In this document: in pieces, positions 1 through 11,040 of the stretch
How the letters are laid out: every line of letters starts with the position of its first letter
How positions within the stretch are numbered: position 1 is the stretch's first letter
Origin: Elephas maximus indicus
Lineage: Eukaryota > Chordata > Mammalia > Proboscidea > Elephantidae
Length of the DNA stretch: 64,000 nucleotides
Direction: 5' to 3'
NCBI RefSeq assembly: GCF_024166365.1
Contig: NC_064834.1
Span: forward strand, 52,680,001-52,744,000
The notes under the pieces: generated by a model
The model's input: only the letters and a program-made list of their open reading frames with translations
Database searches by the model: none
Told to the model about the DNA's origin: nothing
Program-made: the position numbers and the translations under genes

Positions 1-508
1 GACAGATCAACCCGTGGGTGGCCAATGAGTCCTCGTTCTCCACCAGTAAAAGGGTAGGGTGTGGGATGGCTTTGTATCTAGGTCTCAGGGCAGCTGGGGC
101 CTAAAGCTGTCCATGAACATGGGTGTATACTGCATATAATATGCATGTTTGGGCATCCAGAGCACATGTGAGTAGACAGATGTTTCGAGGTTAGTTGCTT
201 CTCAGGCATCAGTCACACTCATGAAAATGCACACCAGGCCAGAGGACAAAGAAATCAGTTTTCCAGGCTCTGTTCTTCCCTTCCTCCCGGTCCAGTGACT
301 GCAGGTGTCTCCAGTGACTCCTGGGCCAGGGCACTGCTAAGGAAACAGCTCCTCCCGCTATCCTTGCTTACCTATCTGGAGTGACCTTGAGTTCTTGGAT
401 GGATTAGCCTTAGGTTCAGAGACCAGGGCAGGGCCTCCAAAGGCTCCCCTAGATGGAGCCCTTGGATCCCCTCCTTGGAGCCCTCTGATCCTTGTCCCTG
501 CCCTGCAG
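1..508 (+). other. SFXN3: SFXN3 intron upstream of the first coding exon
   Basis: No coding sequence is recognised here. The stretch ends in a pyrimidine-rich tract and CAG acceptor at 506-508, directly before the exon holding the SFXN3 start codon, so it is read as the end of a 5'UTR intron. The noncoding first exon and promoter should lie upstream of the window. Confidence 0.6.
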
Positions 509-511
509 AAA

Positions 512-3500
512 ATGGGTGAGTTGCCCTTAGATATCAACATCCAGGAACCTCGCTGGGATCAAAGCACTTTCCTGGGAAGAGCCCGGCACTTCTTCACTGT
601 CACCGACCCCCGAAATCTGCTGCTCTCTGGGGCACAGCTGGAAGCTTCCCGGAACATTGTACAGAACTACAGGTGACCCCCTGTTTGACCCTGCATCCCA
701 AGGTCTCATTCCCTGCCATTATTACAGTACCTCTTGCACCTGCTTCCCCTAGCTTGAGACTGACACCGTCCCACTCCACGACCTCCACTCCCCGGCCCTA
801 TCTGCTGGCATCACAGACAACTGTGGCACAGAGCTGTAACCCAGAGGGTTTTAGGGAGTTTGGGTTAAAGGGGTGACATTGATATTTGTGGGTGGGGTCT
901 GCTGTCTGCTTCACAAACCCTCTACAGGGACCTGGTCCACTGCTGGGCCACCCTATGCAGATGGAGGGGCTCAAGGTTGAATCCCAGGGAGGTAGGAGAT
1001 CACCCCCCTTGTTTCCAGGAGGAAGTGAAAATTCTTGCAATGGCCTTGGCCCTTGCTGATCCATAGGAAACCACCCTTCACCATGGCCCAGCATTTTGGC
1101 AGAAACCCCTCTTTGGGTGGCTGGAGGGGAAATAGAATTAGGAGCCCTCACTTCTGGGGAGCTTTGACCCACCCCAAGAGACAGGGAGCTCCTTTATTCT
1201 GAGACTGGGGCAGGGGGGCAAAATTCCTAGTTCTCTGCTTAGACTCCCTAAACTGGACAGGTGGGCCCTGGAGAAATCTGTGTTCCAAAATATCCTGTCT
1301 GTTTCCTGACAACCTCTGTAGGGCCGGTGTGGTGGCCCCTGGGCTCACTGAAGACCAGCTGTGGAGAGCCAAGTATGTGTATGACTCTGCCTTCCACCCA
1401 GACACGGGGGAGAAGGTGGTCCTGATTGGCCGCATGTCAGCCCAGGTGCCCATGAACATGATCATCACTGGCTGCATGCTCACCTTTTACAGGCAGGTCC
1501 TGTCCCATATGTCTCCTTTCCGAGCACTCCATCTGAACTAGACCAGGTGCTTTCCTCTCTGGGCCAGTTTGGGCAGAAGATAGTGGTTGGTGAGAGCCAG
1601 TTCCGTAGAATCTAGTCCTTAGAACTTGTTGGCCCAGTGGGTTCTTTCACCTCAGAGAGAGTGGGTGTGTTTGTGTAAGTGGCGGTTGGGAAGGGTGTAT
1701 GCAGGGGTTATCAGGACAGGCTCTAGAAATAGCCCTTGGAGTTGATTATAGGGGTCCAAGGATGGGGGACACTGTAGAGGGGCCAGAAGTAAGTATCTTT
1801 GTTCCGTCAGGAAGACCCCAACTGTGGTGTTCTGGCAGTGGGTGAATCAGTCCTTCAATGCCATCGTCAACTACTCCAACCGCAGTGGTGACGCTCCCAT
1901 CACAGTCAGGTGAGAGCTAGTCCTCCAGGAAGAGCTACAGTGCCCTGCTGGACCCTCTGTTCCCAGCCCACTATTATTCTGTCCTTTTCATTCCTGTTCC
2001 CTGACCCCTTGAACCAGTGGCTCAGCTCCCTCCTCCCAGCCTTCCTCCCCTCTCCCCCTACTTTCCCTGTCTAACAGAGGGCATAAGGTCTTCTTGTGTA
2101 TGATTTGGGGGTCTACCCCTCTTCAAGGGGAGGGAATGGGGCTTCCAGACAAGCCTACACTAGAGATGGGGAGAAGACCTTTTTCTGCAATGAGGCCACC
2201 CTCCCACACCTCATGTATTGAGGATTTGGTGTGTCCCTTAAGGAAAGAACCACCTTCTGGACTCTTCATACTCCCCTTGTGACCTGGCTCTTCCACCCAC
2301 AGGCAGCTGGGAACAGCTTATGTAAGTGCCACCACGGGGGCTGTGGCCACAGCTCTGGGACTCAAATCCCTCACCAAGGTAAAAGCCCACCCCTCATTGT
2401 CCCCTTCCTTCTCTTCCTCCTTTTCCACCTCCTTCCCCATCACTCCACCACCCCTGATCTACAGGCTCTTCATATCTTTCCCAGAGTCCTTCACCACCCA
2501 GTGGCCCTCAGGGCCCCTGACTCAAGCTTTTCTCCCCTAGCATCTGCCCCCCCTCGTTGGCAGATTTGTGCCCTTTGCAGCAGTGGCAGCTGCCAACTGC
2601 ATCAACATCCCCCTGATGAGGCAGAGGTGAGTGGCCCCAGCCCCCAGTGTGTACACACCCAGTGAGCATGTGTGCACATCAACTGCCCAACCTATGCAGA
2701 CCAGCCCAGAGTGGGGATTCTCCTGTCCCTCCCTGGACATGGGCTGCTATCCCCTGTCTCGTTCTGACTACTCAGTCTGATCATAGGATCCTGGGGGTGG
2801 GAGCGCTAGCCTTTGAGACTAGAATGTCCCGGGGACCCAGGGAGTAGCTATCCATCAGGACATTGCAGGTGAGATTTGGGGCCTGTGATCTGACCCCCTA
2901 CCCTTTCCCTTCCCAGGGAGCTGCAAGTGGGCATCCCAGTGACTGAGGAGGCGGGTCAGAGGCTTGGCCACTCGGTGGCTGCAGCCAAACAGGGAATCTT
3001 CCAGGTGGTGATATCAAGAATCTGCATGGCGATTCCTGCCATGGGTGAGGCAGGGGTGGCTGAGTAGGGCGTGGAAGGCCCTGATAGAAGGGGAGTGGTG
3101 TGTGGTTCTCAGGGGGCTCTGGGGGCTCTGGGGCAGTGAGACTCTGGGGAGAGTGGGAAGGGAAGTACTGTGAAGGGGACTTCCCTCTTCCTTAGGGTTT
3201 CCTACCTTTACTCCACTAAATCCTTCCCTGCCTGCCCTCCCTTCAGCCATTCCCCCTGTGATCATGGACAGTCTGGAGAAGAAAGACTTTCTGAAGGTAG
3301 GTTACTCACACTTCTCCCATTCTGGAAATGGTGGTGGCTGGGAAAAGAGGTGACCAGACCATCTCCCCAGCTTGATCTGAGCCTAAGACTGCCTGTTCTC
3401 CACACCCCTACACTGTCCCCTCCACCTTCATTAGGCCAGTAAGAATGAACTGAGCTTTCATGGGTAGGACTCTGGGGCAAGGGAACACTGAAGGAGTGGA

Positions 3501-5496
3501 AGCAGAAGGAGAGGGGAGGAAGGAAATGATTTCTGTCCTGAAGGAAATTGGTGTCACTCTAGAAGCCTCTGACATACACAGTATTGGACTCTCATAGTCA
3601 CACTTGATATCATACCCATGCTGTCACCCAGTAATAGTGAGACATACACACATACATATAGGTGCATACATATACACACATGCATTAACAGGACAGGGAA
3701 GCAAGCAACAGGAATACATAGCTCATTCATGAATCATTTATTCACAAATATGTATTGAACATCAACTATGTACTAAGCATGTTCTAGGGCTGAGGAGACA
3801 ATACTGAGCAAGACAGTCATTGTCTGTCCTCATGAAGCTCATAGTCTAATGTGGAAGTCAATAAACAAGTAAACAAACCAATCAATATATCATTACAAGC
3901 TATAATACGTGCTTTGTAGGAAACCAGTGGGGCAATGTAATAGAGACTAATAGGGAAGGGGCATTTAGATAGGGTGGTCAGAGAAAGGGTCTCTGAAGAC
4001 ACAAAGGATGAGAAGGAGACGGGCAAAGAGTATGGGGAAGAGTGTTTCAGGTAGAAGGAACAGCAAGTGCAAAGGCCCCGAGGTGGGAACAGGCGTGCAC
4101 GTTTGAGAAACAGAACGGTAGTCTCTGTGGCTGGAGCATATTGAGAAGGGTGTGCAGAGCAGGAGATGTGTTTGGAAAGGGACACATTTGAGCTAATGGG
4201 ATGGGAGGAAGTGAGTGGAGGATTAGTGGAGACTTCCTGAAGAAACCAGTTCCTGGAGGAAATGAAGGAACAGAGAGAGAACTGAGGAGTGCTGTGGGAA
4301 CCAATTCTGGAAGGCAGGAACAGGTGGGACAGCAGAGATGGTGGTCAGCAAACAGGCCCAGGTGGAGCAGAGTGGGCTTCCTGGAGGCCCCAGCCCTGTC
4401 ATGGGCCTGGGAGAAAGATAAGGGCCATGTATCTGAGGGCTCAAAGGCAGGGCTGATGGAATAGATCCCTGGTGGGTGAAATGGGATGGGGATTGGAGAG
4501 GCAGGAAACACATGCCATTTTACTGTCTCTCTGTCTCCCAACAGCGCCGCCCCTGGCTGGGAGCACCCCTGCAGGTGGGACTGGTGGGCTTATGGTAAGT
4601 GTGCAGAGACATAGCTAAGGTGGAAGAGCATCTTTTCCATGGTGGGCGTGGGTGGATATTTGTTGTTCATTCATTTATGTATTCAGCTTGTATGTGCCCT
4701 GGACACCTGTAGGGTGTGCTGTGTGTGTTAGGAGTGACCCCCATACTTGAAGATCATAGGATCTAGTTGAGGGGGTTATAGTCTCCATATATAAGAGAAA
4801 CCATGGAAATATACCTTTTGGTACCATCCAGGAGTTTCATTCCAATTTAAATCCTGATTCTGCCACTTACTGGTTGCAGGGGGCTTTGGATCACTGTCCC
4901 AGAGACTGTTATCCTCAGTCGGAGCAAAACTTCAGGGTTGGGCTCAATATTCCCAAAAGATCCTTTCCTTTTTACTCAATCTCCGCCCCTAGGGGCTGTC
5001 TCCAGAGGTGGGGTGAGCTGCAGGGAGGGAACATCCTTAGGCCAAAAGTTTACAAGCCTTTCCAACCATCTTCTCCCCCAGCCTCGTTTTTGCCACCCCC
5101 CTGTGCTGTGCCCTGTTCCCCCAGAGGAGGTAAGTGTTGCCCTGGGTATGGCTGGGGGCTCTGGTCAAGTCTCCACGTGTCTGGACCGTATGCTCATAGG
5201 GGCCTTCAACATGTTCTGAGAGGAGGCCTGGCGGGCACATGGCTGATTCTGAGGGTGGGGGTGACAGTGAACCAATCCTTCTGGCAGAGAAGGAGAGGAT
5301 TCCTCAGGCTGGCCACAGGGAGAGGAGGGAGGGTAGTCCTTCAGCCTGAGAGGCCTGGGCTTGGGGGCCACTCAGGTGGCCTTTGCTGTTCTGTTACAGC
5401 TCCATCCATGTCAGCAGGCTGGAGCCGGACCTGCGAGCTCAGATCCATGAGCAAAATTCCAGCGTCAAAGTGGTTTACTACAACAAGGGGCTTTGA
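512..5496 (+). CDS. SFXN3: Sideroflexin 3, mitochondrial inner-membrane serine carrier family; 10 coding exons
   Basis: Coding exons read from splice sites and frame: 512-672, 1322-1492, 1811-1909, 2303-2378, 2541-2626, 2917-3044, 3247-3296, 4545-4594, 5082-5129 and 5400-5496. They total 966 nt, giving 321 residues plus TGA, the usual length of the family. The N terminus ([15 protein letters not shown]), the family motif HPDTGEK at residues 79-85 and the C-terminal VVYYNKGL identify a sideroflexin. The detailed match to remembered human SFXN3, plus KAZALD1 downstream, argues for SFXN3 rather than SFXN1 or SFXN2. Sideroflexins are multi-pass inner mitochondrial membrane proteins; SFXN1 and SFXN3 import serine for one-carbon metabolism. 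The start is the first ATG after an acceptor at 508. All introns are GT-AG except the second coding intron, which begins with GC. No frameshift or stop was seen, so the gene looks intact. Confidence 0.96.
1487..1500 (+). other. SFXN3: Non-canonical GC splice donor of SFXN3 (AG|GCAGGT)
   Basis: The reading frame and the family sequence (TFYRKTPTVV) require the exon to end at 1492, so the intron starts with GC at 1493-1494. The matching acceptor is the AG at 1809-1810. A GT lies four bases downstream at 1497-1498. Using it would add four bases and shift the frame into a TGA within the next exon. GC-AG introns are a known minor class. Confidence 0.85.
3641..3686. repeat. Degenerate CA/TA simple repeat
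   Basis: Alternating ACACATACATATA-like sequence in the 1.25-kb SFXN3 intron between coding exons 7 and 8. Confidence 0.7.
3722..4190 (-). mobile_element. Ancient L2-like LINE 3' end, antisense, in SFXN3 intron
   Basis: Starts with the reverse complement of the typical L2 tail (attcacaaatatgtattgaac, then a catgaagctcatagtctaat-like stretch). It continues with diverged sequence of the same repeat class. The distal boundary is uncertain. Confidence 0.55.
4840..4925 (+). mobile_element. MIR-like fragment
   Basis: Contains the MIR core phrase aatcctgattctgccacttac inside the intron between SFXN3 coding exons 8 and 9. Short and diverged. Confidence 0.4.
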
Positions 5497-6720
5497 GGGA
5501 GGGCCAGCCCCATCCCTATCCCTCACCTCCTTAGGCTGCTGCTTGAGTGGAACTTTGCCATCCCTACTATGTCCCTGTCTGCCTGGTGCTGGGCAAAGGA
5601 CTGTAAGGGGACAGGAGGCCAGCAACACATTAGGCTAGGGGCTAGGGGAGGTGCCCCCACAGGCCTCTTTCTCTCCTCTCTGGTTCCTAAGAGCAGGGTC
5701 AGATAACCCCTCCCTCCTGTGCCTGTGTGTCTATGCACAGATATACGTATGTTTGTGTGTGTGTGTTGTCCAGGGATGTTCTGATATCTGCTTTTCCCCA
5801 CCTGCCAGTTAGCCAGGTTACAGCACTGCCTTTCATAAACTGTTCTTCTAGCCAAGTCCCTTACCGATCCCCAGGATCTCAGGCAGAGACTGAGGGACAC
5901 TAGCAGGCCAAAATGAGCTGAGTCCTTTAGATTTCTGATTCCTGGCTTCCAATGCAGACTCAGGAACTGGGCCGGCTGAGGAAGACATGTTAGGATAAGG
6001 GAGGCAGGGGGCATATGCATCCCCCAGTGCCATCCCCACATCCTGGAATCAATCTATTTTCTCTCCTCAACCAGAACAAAGGAGTGCTGGTATCCCCTAC
6101 TGCCCTCAGCATCTCCCCCACTCCACAATCATAGAAGTCCTTGATCTGCTCTGACATCGTGATTTCAAATCTAAATCCTACAATCCCACACCCCATGAAG
6201 GCATTTGGGTAACAGTGGCATCATAACTCTTACCACAGTTATGAGCTCTCAACATACCCTCTTACAGAGGGACACAGCTGTCAGTCAGAGAGGTGCTTGA
6301 ACTCCACAGGTATCTGAGTGGATGTAACTAGGACGCCCTCAAGGCCAACTAGACTGAGCGTACACTCTTACTTAACACAGGACATTTTGAGTTCCGTTGA
6401 CCTTTGGCGTTAGACATTTGGCAAAACTCTCACCTTAGTTCCTTCTCTTTTTTAAGGCTTGGCCCTTCTCCTACCCCCATTCCCACCCCCCAAAAGAGGG
6501 AGGGCCCAGGCATTAATGACTGGTCCAAATGGAAGGTGGGCTTGATGATGGAATTAGTGGTGGTAAACTCACAGAGTGCAGAGAAGAAAGGATTCTGGCT
6601 CCAATCCCCATGACCTCTGGGTGGAAGAGGTAAGTGGGGCAGGTGAACCCACAAGCAACCTCCACCAGTGATAAGTTATGATGCCATTGTTACTGAATAA
6701 ACCACACACCTGTCTAGTTC
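5497..6720 (+). other. SFXN3: SFXN3 3' untranslated region
   Basis: Runs from the TGA to just beyond the only good AATAAA, at 6696-6701. It contains a short TG run near 5755-5766. No repeat family was recognised, and no other gene is supported here. Confidence 0.65.
6696..6701 (+). terminator. SFXN3: Poly(A) signal of SFXN3
   Basis: AATAAA, with GT/T-rich sequence (cctgtctagttcttgatcttc region) about 15-30 bases downstream, consistent with cleavage near 6715-6720. Confidence 0.7.
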
Positions 6721-6918
6721 TTGATCTTCATTTCATTCCACGTCCTGAGTGCCCAGGAAAAGCAGCACTCTTGCCAGTGGCCCCCTAGTCTCTCCCCACA
6801 AAATCCAGGTCTCAGTTTCTCCCCTCAACTCCTGTAGGGAGCCTCAGCTCCCAGCAGAGGGCGCTCTGAGATTAGAAAAGCATTTCTCCCATCAGCACCT
6901 GCTGTGCACTAAAGCCAA

Positions 6919-7109
6919 CCCACTGCCAAATCCACTGCTATGAAGTGGTGAGTTGATAGCTTCATAGCAGCCCTATAGTACAGAGCAGAACTGACCCATA
7001 GAGTTTCCAAGGCTGGAACTCTTTAGCGAAGCAGGCTGTCGCAACCTCAAACCGCCTACCTTTTGGTTAGCAGCTGAGCGCTTTAACCACTATGCCACCA
7101 GGGCTCCTT
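6919..7109 (-). mobile_element. AfroSINE copy (first of a same-target pair)
   Basis: Reads as an antisense AfroSINE: a diverged tail, the gcagccctatagtacagagc body, then gccaccagggctcc (the reversed SINE head). It is bounded by ACTAAAGCCAA at 6908-6918 and 7110-7120. Confidence 0.85.
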
Positions 7110-7120
7110 ACTAAAGCCAA

Positions 7121-7274
7121 AAAGAGAAAAGAAAAACCAAACCCGTTGCAGTGGAGTCAACAGACTACAGAGTAGAACTGCCCCATAGGGTTTCCACGGA
7201 GCTGCTGGTGGATTTGATGTGCTGACCTTTTGATTAGCAACCGAGCTTTCAACCACTGTGCCACCAGGGCTCCT
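7121..7274 (-). mobile_element. AfroSINE copy (second of a same-target pair)
   Basis: Short-form antisense AfroSINE ending in gccaccagggctcc. It is bounded by ACTAAAGCCAA at 7110-7120 and 7275-7285, the same 11-mer that flanks the preceding copy. Confidence 0.9.
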
Positions 7275-7461
7275 ACTAAAGCCAAAAAAAAAAGAAAAAG
7301 CCAAGGGCGATATAAATGCCTCTACTTTTTATTCCCTCAACAAATGGAGTCCTGGCTTCATTCTCCACTTCGCTAGAGGGGCTGATCACACACCTACAAA
7401 CCATCTCAGGCTCTGAGCTTCGTGGTTTCTTTCAGGCATGGCATGGGCTGGTAGCCTCTGG

Positions 7462-7617
7462 AGACCCTGGTGGCATACTGGTTAAGAGCTACGGCTGCTA
7501 ATCAAAAGGTCAGCAGTTCGAATCCACCAGGTGCTCCTTGGAAACCCTATGAGGCAGTTCTACTCTGTCGTATAGGGTCAGAATCGACTCGATGGCAATG
7601 GGTTTAGTTTTTGGTTT
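7462..7617 (+). mobile_element. AfroSINE copy, short form
   Basis: tRNA-like head (gaccctggtggcatactggtt), B-box-like agttcgaatcc, and tail gaatcgactcgatggcaatggg. Target-site duplication GGTAGC(C/T)TCTGG at 7450-7461 and 7618-7629. Confidence 0.95.
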
Positions 7618-8179
7618 GGTAGCTTCTGGTCCTCAGGGAGGCCTCTGGGAGAGACGGGAGGTGAGAGGGTTAAGTACTGCCCCAGCTTCATCAAACAGAA
7701 GCTCTTAGGGGACTAGCACACTCTCCACATCTCTCTGTGCCCCATTGATTCACCATGGGTGCAAGCTTGGCAGGAACCACTTGTCATTTATTCTTCAGGG
7801 CCTTCCACTCCCTCCCTGCTTATGTAACCCTTTTTTTTTGGTGTGGGGCGGGGAGGGGATGCAGCCCAAATCTCATGCTTGTGTATGGCTATTGAAAGCT
7901 ACTACTAGACAGTTCATAGCTGCCTCCTTTACCCTTAGTCTTGGTTTGAGTAGATTCAAAGGAATTAATTCAAAACAATTAATCTATAATAGAATCCATT
8001 CCATACCCCACTCAGGGAAATACCTCTCATCTCTCATTTTTCACCCCACAGATCTCACATTAGGTAGGGAAGAGAAGTCTTTAGGGCTGAATGGTCCCAG
8101 AGTAGCCCGAAACGAACCTGTTATCTTGGCCCGAGAGTCACTCACTATTGTTTGGGGAGGTAGAAGTTTCCTTCTTTAG

Positions 8180-8695
8180 TGTCTTAGTCATCTAGCGCTG
8201 CTATAACAGAAATACCACAAGTGGATGACTTTAACAAAGAGAAGGTTATTTCCTCACAGTAAAGTAGGCTAGAAGTCCAAGTTCAGGGCGTCAGCTCCAG
8301 GGGAAGGCTTTCTCTCTGTCTGCTCTGGAAGAAGGTCCTTCTCATCGGTCTTTCCCTGGACTCGGGCTTCTCCGTGCCCGAGTCCAAAGGATGTGCTCTG
8401 CTCCCAGCATTCCTTTCTTGGTGATATGAGGTTCCCCTGTCTCTCTGCTCGCCTCTCTCTTTTATATCCCAAAAGAAATTGGCTCAAGACACAATCCAAT
8501 CCCATAGATTGAGTCCTGCCTCATCAACACAACTGCTGCCCATCCCCACTCATTAACATCAAAGAGGCAGGATTTACAACACATAGGAAAATCATATCAG
8601 ATGACAAAATGGTGGACAACCACACAATACTGGGAATCATGGCCTAGCCAAATTGATACACATTATTTTGGGGGGACACAATTCAATCCATGACA
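8180..8695 (-). mobile_element. Solo LTR, MaLR (MLT1/MST-like), antisense
   Basis: Bounded by TGTC...GACA. In reverse it starts with the MLT1-type phrase tgtcatggattgaattgtgtc and ends with tgactaagaca. The flanking 5-mers TTTAG (8175-8179) and TATAG (8696-8700) differ at one base, fitting a 5-bp duplication. No internal region or second LTR is present. It is a sister copy of the LTR at 21390-21938. Confidence 0.8.
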
Positions 8696-8714
8696 TATAG
8701 GAAGCGGGTGACAC

Positions 8715-8945
8715 CAGCTATTGTTAATTGAGCTCCACTGTGTGGCGCGAAGCTCACTGGTATCGTGCTCAATGAAGCCAAATATGTCTGTGAGGCCAGA
8801 CATGTATCCATTCTCAGCAAAGACACAGGCTTCGAGACAATAAGAAAGTTGGCCACAGCTACACAACCAGGAGGTAATGAGGCCAGGATTCAAGCTGAGG
8901 TCTGTGTGATTCTGGAGCCGCTGTGCTGTGCTTCCTCTTCACCAG
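8715..8945 (-). mobile_element. MIR, antisense
   Basis: Order of reversed MIR segments: diverged 3' end (gctattgttaattgagctcc), then ggccacagctacacaaccagg and gaggccaggattcaagctgag. Confidence 0.65.
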
Positions 8946-9264
8946 GCATCCTGCCAACTGCTGGACAGACTTAAGGTCTCCTTCCTGGCTCCTTTGACAT
9001 TCTGGGACATCTTCTCCCTGGGCCCAGGTTGTCTGCAGGCCAGCAAAACTGATAGATCCACAGGTGTACAGAGACCTTTTACTAAAGCCACTGAAGCGTT
9101 TTCCAGCTTGAGGATTTTATAGCTGAAAGAATATAAAAAAAAGAATCCTATTCTTGATTAAATATGGGACAGCATATAGGTCATTCAGTATAGTCCCCAT
9201 TCCATCACATCCTGCCAGTCTGGACTAGCACCTGCTACCCAGCCTATGGGGCCCTCGGTTGACT

Positions 9265-9343
9265 TTTTTTTTTTTTTTTTTAATGCTTTAGGTGAAAAAT
9301 TTACAGAGCAAGTTAGTTTCCCATTCAATAGTCTGTACCTTCC
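9265..9343 (-). mobile_element. Very short 5'-truncated L1 3' end
   Basis: Poly-T run followed by reversed L1 3' terminal sequence (aatgctttaggtgaaaaattt). GTTGACT occurs on both sides (9258-9264, 9344-9350). Confidence 0.65.
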
Positions 9344-9418
9344 GTTGACTCTTGAAGCCTCTTTTCTGCCATTATAGTTTTGGCCTTTTGTGATCCTCTT
9401 GAAAAAGGCCTTGCACTT

Positions 9419-9940
9419 AAAAAAAAAAGTTTGTTTTTTTTTTTTTACTGTGTTTACAGTGAAAGTTTACACAGCAAATTAGGTTCCCATTTAAAAACTT
9501 CTACACAAATTGTTCAGTACACTGGTTACATTTTCCACAGTGTAGCAACATTGTCATTATCTCCATTCTGGCTCGTCCATTTCCAGTAATCTAGTTTCCC
9601 TGCCCCCTTACCTTCTCATCTTTACTCTAAATATTGACTGTTTGGTCTCATATAGATGATTTTTATAAAGAATATCACAGGTGTTATTCTTTATTTTATA
9701 TGCCAATCTGTTATTTCACTAAAAGGTAACCTCAGGGGGGATAGTCTTGGTTTAAGGTTTAAAGAGTGTCTTAGGGTGAGAGTCTTGAGGAGTCCTCCAG
9801 TCTCAATCAGTCCAATAAGTCTGGACTTTTTATGAACTTGAGTTCCCTCCCTTTCTATCAGGATCCATCTATTGTGGTCCTGATCAGAACAGTTGGCAGT
9901 GGTAGCCAGGCACCATCTAGTTCTTCTGGTCTCAGGATAG
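9419..9940 (-). mobile_element. Afrotherian L1 3' end, 5'-truncated, antisense
   Basis: Begins with A- and T-rich sequence and the reversed tail (actgtgtttacagtgaaagtt). Flanked by AAGGCCTTGCACTT at 9405-9418 and 9941-9954. Its 5' limit shares agaccagaagaactagatgg with the next L1, showing related 3'UTR subfamilies. Confidence 0.85.
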
Positions 9941-9978
9941 AAGGCCTTGCACTTTGACTGCAAAAATCTATGTAAGAG

Positions 9979-11040
9979 GAAGGCATTATGCTGAGTAAAA
10001 TTAGTCAGTTGCAAAAGGACAAATATTGTGTAAGACCACTATTATAAGAACTTGAGAAATAGTTTAAACTGAGAAGAAAACATTCTTTTGTGGTTACGAG
10101 AGGGGGGTGGGAGGGAGGGTGGGAGGGGGCATTCACTAATTAGATAGTAGGTAAGAACTACTTCAGGTGAAGGGAAAGACAGCACACAATACAGGGGAGT
10201 TCAGCACAATTGGACTAAACCAAAAGCAGTTTCCTGAATAAACTGAATGCTTCCAAGGCCAGCGTAGCAGGGGCAGGGTCTGGGGACCATGATTTCAGGG
10301 GACATCTAAGTCAATTGGCATAATAAAATCTTTTAAGAAAACATTGCACATCCCACTTTGAAGAGTGGCATCTGGGGTCTTAAACGCTAGCAAGCAGCCA
10401 TCTAAGATGCAGCAATTGGTCTCAACCCACCTGGATCAAAGGAGAATGAAGAACACCGAGGACACAAGGCAATTATGAGCCCAAGAGACAGAAAGGGCCA
10501 CGTGAACCAGTGACTACATCATCCTGAGACCAGAAGAACTAGATGGTGCCTGGCTACAACCAATGACTGCCCTGACAGGGAACACAACAGAGAACCCCTG
10601 AGGGAGCAGGAGAGCAGTGGGATGCAGACCCCAAATTCTCATAAGACCAGACTTAATGGTCTGGCTGAGACTGGAAGGACCCCAGTGGTCATGGCCCCTA
10701 GACCTTCTGTTGCCCCAGGACAGGAACCATTCCCGAAGCCAACTCTTCAGACATGGATTGGACTGGACAATGGGTTGGAGAGGGATGCTGGTGAGGAGTG
10801 GGCTTCTTGAATCAGGTGGACACTTGAAACTATGTTGGCATCTCCTGCCTGGAGGGGAGATGAGAGGGTGGAGGGGGTTAGAAGCTGACGAAAAGAGAGA
10901 GTGGAGGGAGAGAGCGGGCTGTCTCATTAGGGGGAGAGTAATTGGGAGGTGTGTAGCAAGGTGTATATGGGTTGTTGTGTGAGAGACAGACTCGATTTGT
11001 AAACTTTCACTTAAAGCGCAATAAAAATTATTTAAAAAAA
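9979..11040 (+). mobile_element. Elephant-type L1 3' end, 5'-truncated, sense
   Basis: About 1.06 kb of L1 3' sequence. It includes a G-rich gggtgggagggagggtggga tract near 10107-10127, the phrase cttaaacgctagcaagcagcc, and a terminal AATAAA-like signal with poly(A). The flanks aaatctatgtaagag (9964-9978 and 11041-11055) are a perfect target-site duplication. I recognise this 3'UTR as the common young elephant L1. Confidence 0.92.

Noticed and set aside
2231..2665. 144-codon frame on +
   Set aside because: Crosses two SFXN3 exons in a different frame.
4874..5638. 254-codon open frame on +
   Set aside because: It runs through SFXN3 introns and exons in the wrong frame; the real coding exons there are 5082-5129 and 5400-5496.
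7462..7617. tRNA gene (A/B box-like sequence)
   Set aside because: The sequence is a SINE head derived from a tRNA; it has a SINE body, tail and target duplication, and does not fold as a full tRNA.
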